From positions 62,001 through 126,000 of the forward strand of contig NW_026251763.1 of NCBI RefSeq assembly GCF_025024155.1: 64,000 bases of DNA, written 5' to 3'. Within the stretch, counting starts at the first letter, position 1; each line of letters opens with the position of its first letter. Under the pieces are notes generated by a model. That model saw only the letters and a program-made list of their open reading frames with translations. It was not told the DNA's origin and ran no database searches. Origin of the DNA: Gamsiella multidivaricata (Eukaryota; Mortierellomycota; Mortierellomycetes; Mortierellales; Mortierellaceae). The position numbers and the translations under genes are program-made. Below are positions 15,405 to 25,453 of this stretch, piece by piece.

Positions 15405-16223
15405 GTTGTCCTCACTGTAGCCGGACTAGAGTCCATTTTGATCCACATTGTTGTAAAGCGCTGTAAGCGTCGTCCAAAGGTTGGTATTGTAACTCCATTT
15501 TGCATCTTCAACACGACCTTAAACACATGACAAACAGCGCAGTGCACATGAATCGACTTTATTCACCCACAACATTGTCAACATTGGTCTGCATTCACGA
15601 AAGCAAACAGAACTGACCTTTGAAACATCAATGCTATCAGGGTTCCGGAGCTCGGCGATCGGCGCAGCTGCTTCGGAAGCAGGCGCAGAAGCTGGCGGTC
15701 CCGACAAAACATTGGTCGCAGGCACGTTTGGTAAGGATTTCAGGACACTCATATCGCTATCTATCGTCTGGTCTGAGCTGCTATGGCCGGTCGGTGCAGG
15801 AAAATCTGGTCGTCCGTGGTCAAGAGAAGGCACGATGGGATGTTGCTCAGAGGAAAGAACGGTCGATGCGGCAGTGGTGTTGGACATAGGGACATGGTCA
15901 TCTTCCTCTGCTTTCAATCTCTTTAATGATGTCTCTTCAGGGACATGAGCAGGCAAGTCGTGTGGAAGAGAGGCGTCACTGAGAGCAAAGACAAAGAAAA
16001 GAAAAAAGGAGAAAAGGAGAGACAGTGACATAACGTTAATACTCCAGACTCTCTGGAATACACAATAAAGTCAGAAATGATGGCAAAAGGGAGAATGGGC
16101 AAAGTAGGGGAACGGAAACAAAGAGAGTTGACGTGGAACGGCTCATTACCCGTTGGGCTCGCTGTTCAGGTTCGCCAGGTCATCAAGTGGTCGCTTCTTG
16201 ACCTCATCGCCGTTGGACATCAT
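13035..16223 (-). CDS. BET family double-bromodomain protein (Bdf1/BRD4-like)
   Basis: Seven exons: 16223-16150, 15978-15618, 15255-14815, 14726-14060, 13954-13557, 13456-13237 and 13132-13035, joined to 752 aa. Bromodomain 1 (about 180-285) and bromodomain 2 (about 370-475) both keep the IPDYP-type loop and the acetyl-lysine asparagine ('SNCYLYN', 'WNCFKFN'). A coiled coil follows ('DEKIAEMERHLKTL'), then a Lys-rich segment and a NET domain ('FEQKKELSDSINKF', 'IELDMDSLDPRTLYKLY'). The last exon encodes a Ser/Asp tail (ends 'SETDSGSDSD'). BET proteins bind acetylated histones and recruit transcription machinery; yeast has Bdf1 and Bdf2. The protein end depends on the 13133 splice site, where a different frame would give a non-family tail. 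Confidence 0.95.
15346..15401. repeat. (CT)n microsatellite in BET intron 2
   Basis: About 28 CT dinucleotides follow a short C run inside the intron spanning 15256-15617. On the transcribed (minus) strand it reads as GA repeats. Length polymorphism is likely. Confidence 0.95.
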
Positions 16224-17067
16224 GGTGAGTCTGTGTGTATGTGTAATTGCGCCCGAGTGGAAACCAAAGAGAGACCGAGACAAGAAGAAAAGAAATGTCG
16301 AGTCGCGTTCCAGATGCAATTGTCGAACGATTGTTGTTTGCTGTTAAAGGTTAAGTCAAGTCAACAACGAAGACAGGCGCAAGCAAGGGGATTCCCGGAA
16401 AGAAAAAGAAAAGAAGAGCAAGAAGCGATGTAGGAATCAGAAGAGTGCTTGTGAGTATGGTGAGGACGTGTATGTGAAAGAGAATAAAGGGGAAAAGAAA
16501 AGTAGCGTGAGAGTGAAAGTGCGGGAGAAGAGTGATTGAGGGAGAAGAAAAAAAGGAAAAGAGGAAAAGAGGGAAAAGTGGCCCTACTTGTTATATATTA
16601 AAAAAATGTGACGTGTCTCAATTTTCTCGAACTGAATAGGGCACTGGCCGGTGGGGAGATCCAAGGAGTAGAACAGAGGGTGGGTGCCCTTGAAAAAAAA
16701 AATGAGCCGTAGATCGACAGGAAAGAAGGACGCCTTTCAGTCAAAGAATGCGCAGGGAACCCTCGATGAGGGGAAAGGGGTGAGGGCAATAAAGGCTTCA
16801 GTACATCTACAATAGAGAATGAAAAGTACCTGGTCGTTGTATATCGATGGATGGTTCTTTCACTGGTGGATGCCTGGATGCCTCGCTCGACCCCGGATCG
16901 CTTCTCGCGCCCTCTAACCAAAAGAGGTCACGTGTGGCTTAGATAATATTTAAGTCTTACGACCCTTCTTCAAGAGCTCCTCCAGTTCCATTTCATTCCA
17001 TCCATCTCTTGTATCTTGCCATCCCCTTACGCCCCAAACCTCCACATCCACACTTCCTTAAAACATC
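16224..17067. promoter_or_regulatory. Divergent promoter region, BET and U2AF1
   Basis: 844 bp between start codons. The BET side (16250-16600) is purine-rich on the plus strand, so pyrimidine-rich in the direction of BET transcription. The U2AF1 side has a CT-rich leader at about 16960-17060. No conserved ORF was recognised. Confidence 0.5.
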
Positions 17068-17967
17068 ATGGCTACCTATTTGGCCTCAATTTATGGCACA
17101 GAAAAGGACAAGTACGTTTTTACCTGGGACTGAATTGATGTTTCTGAACAATACCACTCACTTGCTTGTTCTTGTTTCCTAGTTTCTAATATCTTCTGTC
17201 TCTTCTTTTTTCTTCCAGGGTCAACTGTTCCTTCTACTTCAAGATTGGTGCCTGCAGACACGGCGATCGTTGTTCCAGGAAACATGTCAAGCCTAACTTT
17301 TCTCAGACAATCCTCGTCCCCAATGTTTATCACAACCCTTCACACGACGCCAATTGCAACATGACTAAGCAGGAGATCCAGGAGGACTTTGACAACATCT
17401 ACGAGGACTTCTTTGTTGAGCTGGCGAAATATGGCGAGATTGAAGAGATGCATGTTTGCGACAATATTGGCGATCATCTGGTCGGAAATATCTACGCCAG
17501 ATTCAAGTATGAGGAGGATGCAGGAAACGCTGTCGAGAGTCTGAACAACCGCTTCTACGCAGGACGACCACTTTGGGCAGAACTCTCACCAGTGACAGAC
17601 TTTCGTGAAGGTACGTATCCTTCTGGAACTCTATCGAAGCTGTTGGAATGTCTTGATGACTAATCAAAACATAGATGGACACTAACGTTGTTTTGTTTCT
17701 TTATTCTCAAATAATGCATATGATCATGGATCAGCCTGCTGTCGCCAATATGAAAACTCGGAATGCACTCGCGGAGGACTATGTAACTTTATGCATCTCA
17801 AGTCTGCAGATAGGAACCTGAAGCGGGAGCTTCTTGCGTCTCAAAGAAACTATCTACGCGAAAAGCGAAAGGAAGAGCGGGATCGACACAGAGATCACAG
17901 CCGCAGCTCCACCGTCCCCGAGGATGCAGAAATGCCTCCTGCACGGGAATCGAGTCACCACGCCTAA
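17068..17967 (+). CDS. U2AF1: U2AF small subunit (U2AF35), 3' splice-site AG recognition
   Basis: Three exons: 17068-17111, 17219-17610 and 17735-17967, giving 222 aa. The protein starts 'MATYLASIYGTEKDK' as in animal U2AF1. It has two CCCH zinc fingers with exact C-x7-C-x5-C-x3-H spacing (near residues 18-37 and 148-167) around an atypical RRM (UHM), in which 'EIEEMHVCDN' and 'GNIYARFKYEEDA' mark RNP-like strands. U2AF1 pairs with U2AF2 to read the AG at introns. The tail is Arg/Glu-rich with little RS content. A likely AATAAA signal is at about 18029. The intron-rich window is consistent with a fungus retaining U2AF35. Confidence 0.97.
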
Positions 17968-18138
17968 TCTCACCAGTGTATATAATACGTCTCGGCAGAA
18001 CGCAGTGTAGCATACGACCTCATCATCAACTAATAAAGGACTGAATTTGGAAGTGCGATTCAGATATGGGGTTTACGTTTGCATTGGATTGAGTTCACGT
18101 CTGTGCACGATATTCAGATTTATTATCATAAATAATGG

Positions 18139-20431
18139 CTATTCGGACACCATGCCGTGTGTGTTCCGAAGACGCTCAATCTCTCGGCATTCTTCGACAA
18201 GATCTCTGTTTGGTTTCCAAGTTCTGACTGTAGCATCGTCCGAGCAACCACTCAACTAATTCATTGATACAAAACGATAGTGCAAATCATAGATTAGCAC
18301 TCCAATATTCATGTAATACAATAATACAATAAGCGAAATAAGCACTGTAAATGTGGATATCAAACGCTACCTGTGTGCCATTGCCGAGGTCCTTGGCCCA
18401 ATCCACACCAGTTACTTCCCTCTCATGGCCATGGAAAACAAGCGGCTTCTCGCGTGGCCGGTTGACCTCCCACATAAAGAGATCTTTGCAAGATCCGGCA
18501 GCAACATAGTTGCCATCGGGTGAGACACTGATTTTGATGTAATAACTCGAACACGCAAAGTTGCTGTCTCCGAATGACTCGACTGGTCTGCCAAGTGCAG
18601 TTGCATTAAACATATAAATATGATTGTCAGAGCTAACAGCATACAAGGCGCTGCCGTCAGGTGAGAGTGCCATTGACGTCATTCCATGAGCACGCTTGGT
18701 TGTCGGCATGTAGGTGGATGTTTCCAGCGGTGTTGGGAAGCAATGCTTAAAGTAGGTACCATGTTTCCTGACGTCCCAATACTTCACAGAGCTATTCAAC
18801 AGTGAAATTTTTTGAGTTGAATACCCAAAGAAAAGAGTAGCAGCAAAAATAATGGATCGAGAGCACTTACCCATCCAATGCCCCTGTCGATGCAATAATA
18901 TTCTCGTTGTGCCTCATGTACTGCACCGCAGACGCAGAGTTGGGGCCATCGGAGTCACGCTTTGTTTTCTTTGATGGGGCAGCCCTCGTCGTGCTTGCAT
19001 GAGCGTTGAGCAGCCTGTTCGCTGGTCTGTAGACCGTTTCTCCCTGAGTCGATGTTGTGCTGGAACATCGCACGTCCCAGATCATAACGGCGCCGTCTCT
19101 TGCGGCAGTTGCAAAAATATCTATTCAATAACAGAAAAACACAGGTTAAAATTTCATTGCCACGCAAATGAGGGTCGACTACACTTGCAATGATCAAAGA
19201 AGAACGTACTGTCATCGCCGTGTTTCATTGAGACGCTCTTGATGCTTCCATGATGACCCTGGAAAGTGCTCAGACATGTCTTTCTCTCCACGTCATGTAA
19301 CCTGGCTGTCTGGTCCCCCGAGACTGAAATCTAGAAGAGCGGTATGAAGTTGATTAGATACAGGAAATATGAGATGTAGGCATGGCACTTCTGTCAAAAT
19401 CCGTACTATCTTTGTGTCATCGCTTGTCCATCGTAGATCGAAAATGGCGTTCTGATGAGCCTGAATTTGCACTGTATGCTCTATATCCGCAAGAAAACCA
19501 TATGGTGTTAATTAGATTATTCTTTGCTTCCAGTCTATCGTAAAAAATATGAAGAAATCGGTGCGATTGCTTACCTGGATGCGCGCCGTCTCTTTTGGTA
19601 TCGACAATATGTATTGTGCCATCCTCATCTCCAATTGCAAGATTTCGAGCATCATTCACAACTATCAGAAGGAGATTCCAAGGAAATCAGTAATAGTTGC
19701 AAGAAACATGGAGCATAGCCATACTTTTTAAAATGAGTCCAGCATTTCGCCCTCACCGTTGTTGTAAGAACACGAAAATGGCGGCACAAGGGTTGCTCCG
19801 TCCTGAGAGATGAATGTGTACACATCGTTCGGCCGACTGATATACTCCAGCATGCAGAATCGTGTCGACACTGCCAGTTAAGACAAGCAGAATATCGTCA
19901 GTAGCGTGCTTCGATAACCGTCGATAATCAGTCAATTGATCCTGAATGTCCGATTGGCCTACCATAGAATGGTCTGTTTCTCACTCTTCCAAAAGTCTGC
20001 CATCGGGAGAGCGTGGAAATGAGGTTGAGTGGCTGCGTTGAGTTGTATGAAAGAGGGAATATCGACTTTGTTGGGATAACGGCTGAAGATGCTGTTGTGC
20101 CTTCTGAAGCTATTGCTGCAGTAGTTGTTGATGCTGTCAAACGCACTGTCGCTTTTGTGGTTGCTGTAATAGGAATGAGAGCGGAAGTAGGTGGTTGGCT
20201 CTCACTGTCGTCGGTGGTGAGTTTCAGAGATCTCTTTCGGCCAATAGAACTAGCCTGGGCTGCGGCAAAGATCTCCAGGAGGCCCTTTGCTGGGTTGTTT
20301 TCCTCTCCTGCATTAACAGAGCATCCGAGTTGGGCCGTAAGTGGTGCGGATGCGTTGTTGGACCGTCGTCCTGTCAGCGGACGATGGGTGATGTCGGCAA
20401 GCGGCGCCTTTTTTGATGTATTTGACGGCAT
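18139..20431 (-). CDS. CDT2/DTL-like WD40 substrate receptor of CRL4
   Basis: Eight exons: 20431-19963, 19870-19757, 19661-19575, 19480-19407, 19330-19210, 19120-18871, 18791-18371 and 18255-18139, joined to 550 aa. A Ser/Thr/Ala-rich N-terminus of about 150 residues precedes seven WD40-type repeats ('NLAIGDEDGTIHIVDT', 'ISVSGDQTARLHDV', 'IFATAARDGAVMIWDVR', 'GSVKYWDVRK', 'SVSPDGNYVAAGS'). Two WD-x-R motifs fit a DDB1-binding DWD box. The motif order and the 'ACSSYYIKISVSPDG' block match Cdt2/Denticleless, which targets Cdt1 and Set8-type substrates for destruction on chromatin-bound PCNA. An in-frame ATG at 20494 would add 21 residues; 20431 was chosen because 'MPSNTSKK' begins a plausible nuclear N-terminus. 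Confidence 0.85.
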
Positions 20432-20807
20432 CTGGTATCCTGATATGAATGAAGCGGAGAAAGGGGCACGGGAGAGAAAGAGAAGGGGGCACAATACGAA
20501 AGATGATTGCTATGCCGAAGACCAAGGACCGAGGACGCGCTCGTCGTTCAAACATAAACATGCAGTGTAACATGCGTGACTGCGCGCTATCTTGTATAGA
20601 CAGCTCGCAGCGCGTTTGAGCGCATTTTTTTTTCTCAAAAGGAAAGAGACCTCAGGATGTTTGCACAACTGCCGCTCTTTCAAAGGAGATTGCGTGGTTC
20701 TCATTAGTTTTTATCAGTATGCCTTCAAGGATCTCTGCCAATACTACCAGGAAGGGATGCGATATGTAAGCTGCTATGCTGGCAAAAGACTGCTGTGCAC
20801 CAGAGTT
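20432..20807. other. Upstream region of CDT2 gene
   Basis: No gene was recognised. It contains the likely CDT2 promoter and leader and the 3' flank of a doubtful Gly-rich ORF. Confidence 0.45.
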
Positions 20808-21227
20808 TCATTTCATTACCAGGTCCCTTGCTTCAGAAATCATTGTCACCAGGATCTCCACAGAAACCATCCTCTCCTCCGCCGCCGCCGTCATTCTGAT
20901 TGAAAATCCTCCTCCTCCATTATCATACCCATGATCATACTCCGCATATCTCGGCCCATTATCATGATGTCCGCCAATCGCGCTTCCAAGCAACGTCTCT
21001 GCCAACATTCCTATCATCCCTCCCTTAGCCATACTACCCATTCCTCCTCCTGCGCCTCCAAACCGTCCTCTATAAGTGTTGCCGTAAGGATTCGAGCTCC
21101 GATAGTAAATGTTGCTACTGCAGTGGCAACTATTCAACGAGCTGCTGCCAATGAATAGCACTCCTAGTGATGGATCCGTCCTTATGGCATTGGCGGGATT
21201 GGATACTAGAGTGAGAGGGGTTATCAT
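20808..21227 (-). CDS. Small Gly-rich hypothetical protein, possibly frame-disrupted
   Basis: An uninterrupted minus-strand frame starts at ATG 21227 and codes for 139 aa. It has a hydrophobic start, a 'YYRSSNPYGNTY' segment, a Gly/Met-rich middle ('GGAGGGMGSMAKGGMIGML') and a His/Tyr/Gly-rich part ('NGPRYAEYDHGYDNGGGG'). After that the composition changes abruptly to ordinary residues. The +1 alternative frame instead continues Gly-rich and ends 'DGFCGDPGDNDF'. That suggests a one-base shift or an unrecognised splice near 20905. No family is recognised; it could be a membrane-associated or secreted low-complexity protein, or non-coding. Confidence 0.35.
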   Translation of the reverse strand: MITPLTLVSNPANAIRTDPSLGVLFIGSSSLNSCHCSSNIYYRSSNPYGNTYRGRFGGAGGGMGSMAKGGMIGMLAETLLGSAIGGHHDNGPRYAEYDHGYDNGGGGFSIRMTAAAEERMVSVEILVTMISEARDLVMK

Positions 21228-21665
21228 GAAAATGGTGCTCGTCAAGATTATGATGCTGGTACAGTTGCTGCGCTTCCTACCTACGCGATGGATATAAGGA
21301 TATAGATGTTAAATGTCGGCCCCGAGCGCGGTGAGCGTTGAGGCTTTGGTTTATCAGCAGTAAAGAATGACAGTCGAGGGCCAGTCTCTGATAACGAGCA
21401 GTTTGCTAAATGACCGAGTTAACGAGGACGCAAACAAGTGCTGAAGGATTGAACTCGCAGATGTGATACAGTACTTTGCATTTTTTTGTTTTCGTGCCTT
21501 CACTCCATGATATACTTTGTCTTTCGAAGGGTCGTCCTAATGAAATACGAAGGCAACTGTCGAGGCTACAGAATGAAGCACCCATGATGGTAGCGCCTTT
21601 ATTCTCTCGGAGAAACATATGCTTTCCTTAAGTTATATCATTGAAACCATTTTTCACTGCCACTC
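21228..21665. other. Intergenic between the Gly-rich ORF and a transposon remnant
   Basis: No coding signal or repeat was recognised. The right part may contain the 3' terminal region of the decayed Tc1-type element that ends at 21666. Confidence 0.4.
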
Positions 21666-22000
21666 TTAATATCTTGTGTGACCACCTTTCGCCTACAATA
21701 CAGCCTGATTTCGGCTCGACATCGACTCGTAGAGCTTCCTGATGAAGTCTTCAGGAACCTTTTCCCATCCTCGAGAACTGCTTGCCATAACTCGTGGATA
21801 CTGGTAGGTCGTCTTTCTCGCAGGCCGATACGGGCTTTGGTGTATCTCCACACATGCTCTATGGAATTTAAATCAGCAGATCGTGCAGGCCATGGCAGCG
21901 TCGGTATCCCTGTTCATCCAAATAGCGCCTTGTCGTAAGAGCATTGTGTTTAGAGTCATTATCCTACTGGAAAATAAAATCCTCAGCTTGAAGCCCGCAA
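21666..22000 (-). pseudogene. Decayed Tc1/mariner transposase, C-terminal part
   Basis: On the minus strand, broken frames spell conserved Tc1 DDE-transposase blocks: 'DNDSKHNA' (second catalytic Asp block, just after an in-frame stop), 'WPARSADLNSIEHVW' (third acidic block, normally WPAQSPDLNPIE), 'RPTSIHELWQAVLE', and the typical ending 'AKGGHTRY' before a stop at 21666. At least two frameshifts and internal stops separate them, so the gene is dead. Weak similarity may extend to about 22240. Terminal repeats were not identified. Confidence 0.8.
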
Positions 22001-22289
22001 GTGAACAAAGTGAATGAACAAGACGAATGTGTGATAATTGTTTATTGGCTAGACTGTTGTGAGTATATGAACTGGGGTTCAACTACATAGTCTATCCTTC
22101 CATATATACACCAGACGAATAAAGGTCCCAATTAGTAATCCATGGTTCTAGACGTTTCGGTGCTGCCTTTGCCCATCTTTATATCATGGAGCTTTCCGTG
22201 ATGAGGGCGACGTTGATCCATTCTTAGATGCGTCTAGCGTCACATGACAATACCAATCAGAGCTAAACTCTGACAGTCTCTGTCCCTCG
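22001..22289. other. Flank between the Tc1 remnant and the 351-bp array
   Basis: Possibly more decayed transposase. A TAG at 22263-22265 ends the putative minus-strand terminal exon of the array (22334-22263). Confidence 0.35.
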
Positions 22290-25169
22290 AGCATGCGGCT
22301 TTAGAACATTCGTCCCAATGTCTAATGCATTTGCCTGCAATGGTCAAGTCCAGAGGCAGGTATCAAGTGGGCAGAACAGCCGCCGAGTGGCCAAACCCCC
22401 AGGTACACAGTACCAACGACCTCGAATCGGTACAAGGGTTTCGCCGCTTGACAGCATCAAAACAGAGCCATGCCCAAGGCCCTGTTCCATTACCTAGTGC
22501 TGGCAATCTTTGATTTAGCAAACGCAAAAACGTCCCCAGAGTTACATTTCAACACTTCAAGCACTTCCAGTATTTTGCCACGCATTACTTACTTTGTTTC
22601 TTGAAGAAGTGTATCCAATGATGCTTGCCTCTGACCCAAGAGCATCCGGCTTTAGAACATTCGTCCCAATGTCTAATGCATTTGCCTGCAATGGTCAAGT
22701 CCAGAGGCAGGTATCAAGTGGGCAGAACAGCCGCCGAGTGGCCAAACCCCCAGGTACACAGTACCAACGACCTCGAATCGGTACAAGGGTTTCGCCGCTT
22801 GACAGCATCAAAACAGAGCCATGCCCAAGGCCCTGTTCCATTACCTAGTGCTGGCAATCTTTGATTTAGCAAACGCAAAAACGTCCCCAGAGTTACATTT
22901 CAACACTTCAAGCACTTCCAGTATTTTGCCACGCATTACTTACTTTGTTTCTTGAAGAAGTGTATCCAATGATGCTTGCCTCTGACCCAAGAGCATCCGG
23001 CTTTAGAACATTCGTCCCAATGTCTAATGCATTTGCCTGCAATGGTCAAGTCCAGAGGCAGGTATCAAGTGGGCAGAACAGCCGCCGAGTGGCCAAACCC
23101 CCAGGTACACAGTACCAACGACCTCGAATCGGTACAAGGGTTTCGCCGCTTGACAGCATCAAAACAGAGCCATGCCCAAGGCCCTGTTCCATTACCTAGT
23201 GCTGGCAATCTTTGATTTAGCAAACGCAAAAACGTCCCCAGAGTTACATTTCAACACTTCAAGCACTTCCAGTATTTTGCCACGCATTACTTACTTTGTT
23301 TCTTGAAGAAGTGTATCCAATGATGCTTGCCTCTGACCCAAGAGCATCCGGCTTTAGAACATTCGTCCCAATGTCTAATGCATTTGCCTGCAATGGTCAA
23401 GTCCAGAGGCAGGTATCAAGTGGGCAGAACAGCCGCCGAGTGGCCAAACCCCCAGGTACACAGTACCAACGACCTCGAATCGGTACAAGGGTTTCGCCGC
23501 TTGACAGCATCAAAACAGAGCCATGCCCAAGGCCCTGTTCCATTACCTAGTGCTGGCAATCTTTGATTTAGCAAACGCAAAAACGTCCCCAGAGTTACAT
23601 TTCAACACTTCAAGCACTTCCAGTATTTTGCCACGCATTACTTACTTTGTTTCTTGAAGAAGTGTATCCAATGATGCTTGCCTCTGACCCAAGAGCATCC
23701 GGCTTTAGAACATTCGTCCCAATGTCTAATGCATTTGCCTGCAATGGTCAAGTCCAGAGGCAGGTATCAAGTGGGCAGAACAGCCGCCGAGTGGCCAAAC
23801 CCCCAGGTACACAGTACCAACGACCTCGAATCGGTACAAGGGTTTCGCCGCTTGACAGCATCAAAACAGAGCCATGCCCAAGGCCCTGTTCCATTACCTA
23901 GTGCTGGCAATCTTTGATTTAGCAAACGCAAAAACGTCCCCAGAGTTACATTTCAACACTTCAAGCACTTCCAGTATTTTGCCACGCATTACTTACTTTG
24001 TTTCTTGAAGAAGTGTATCCAATGATGCTTGCCTCTGACCCAAGAGCATCCGGCTTTAGAACATTCGTCCCAATGTCTAATGCATTTGCCTGCAATGGTC
24101 AAGTCCAGAGGCAGGTATCAAGTGGGCAGAACAGCCGCCGAGTGGCCAAACCCCCAGGTACACAGTACCAACGACCTCGAATCGGTACAAGGGTTTCGCC
24201 GCTTGACAGCATCAAAACAGAGCCATGCCCAAGGCCCTGTTCCATTACCTAGTGCTGGCAATCTTTGATTTAGCAAACGCAAAAACGTCCCCAGAGTTAC
24301 ATTTCAACACTTCAAGCACTTCCAGTATTTTGCCACGCATTACTTACTTTGTTTCTTGAAGAAGTGTATCCAATGATGCTTGCCTCTGACCCAAGAGCAT
24401 CCGGCTTTAGAACATTCGTCCCAATGTCTAATGCATTTGCCTGCAATGGTCAAGTCCAGAGGCAGGTATCAAGTGGGCAGAACAGCCGCCGAGTGGCCAA
24501 ACCCCCAGGTACACAGTACCAACGACCTCGAATCGGTACAAGGGTTTCGCCGCTTGACAGCATCAAAACAGAGCCATGCCCAAGGCCCTGTTCCATTACC
24601 TAGTGCTGGCAATCTTTGATTTAGCAAACGCAAAAACGTCCCCAGAGTTACATTTCAACACTTCAAGCACTTCCAGTATTTTGCCACGCATTACTTACTT
24701 TGTTTCTTGAAGAAGTGTATCCAATGATGCTTGCCTCTGACCCAAGAGCATCCGGCTTTAGAACATTCGTCCCAATGTCTAATGCATTTGCCTGCAATGG
24801 TCAAGTCCAGAGGCAGGTATCAAGTGGGCAGAACAGCCGCCGAGTGGCCAAACCCCCAGGTACACAGTACCAACGACCTCGAATCGGTACAAGGGTTTCG
24901 CCGCTTGACAGCATCAAAACAGAGCCATGCCCAAGGCCCTGTTCCATTACCTAGTGCTGGCAATCTTTGATTTAGCAAACGCAAAAACGTCCCCAGAGTT
25001 ACATTTCAACACTTCAAGCACTTCCAGTATTTTGCCACGCATTACTTACTTTGTTTCTTGAAGAAGTGTATCCAATGATGCTTGCCTCTGACCCAAGAGC
25101 ATCCGGCTTTAGAACATTCGTCCCAATGTCTAATGCATTTGCCTGCAATGGTCAAGTCCGGAGGCAGGC
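22290..25169. repeat. 351-bp tandem repeat array, about 8.2 copies
   Basis: Units begin at 22291, 22642, 22993, 23344, 23695, 24046, 24397, 24748 and 25099 (last partial). The internal copies appear identical by eye; the first has one early difference (GCATGC versus GCATCC), and the ninth diverges from 25160. The unit length is 117 codons, so all frames stay in register. On the plus strand each unit has a roughly 110-codon frame broken by two close stops. On the minus strand each unit can be divided into two phase-0 exons and two GT-AG introns (see findings). No transposase, terminal repeats or known satellite was recognised. Such identity points to recent amplification, gene conversion or an assembly effect. 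Confidence 0.97.
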
Positions 25170-25453
25170 ACCAAGGGAGGTTTGCTCGTCTGATGAAAGG
25201 CATGGCTGCGGGGATTCACAGTTAACTTCCATTTGAGGCCATCGGTATCGAGATGAGAGAAGGGATAAGGGTGATGAGTGGAAAGAGACGCGTGATGAAG
25301 GGTGATGAAGGAGAGCGAAGGATGAGTGTGAAGGCGCGTGCCGGTTTGGTGGCGTTTATTCACATGATTTTTTCTGTGGTACATAACCTCACTGTGAGAA
25401 CACGCTCTGTTCCTTCAGCCAGCCACTTTTCTGTTCTCTCTCCATCTCGCGAC
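25170..25453. promoter_or_regulatory. Unique gap beside the array; likely promoter region
   Basis: The minus strand of 25230-25350 is strongly pyrimidine-rich (runs of CTTCATCAC and TCTCATC type), resembling a fungal core promoter and leader pointing into the array. The plus side leads to the nuclease-like gene start at 25454. Both roles are inference. Confidence 0.4.

Noticed and set aside
22290..25169. CRISPR-like array
   Set aside because: Repeats are 351 bp and contiguous, with no unique spacers, and the host is a fungus.
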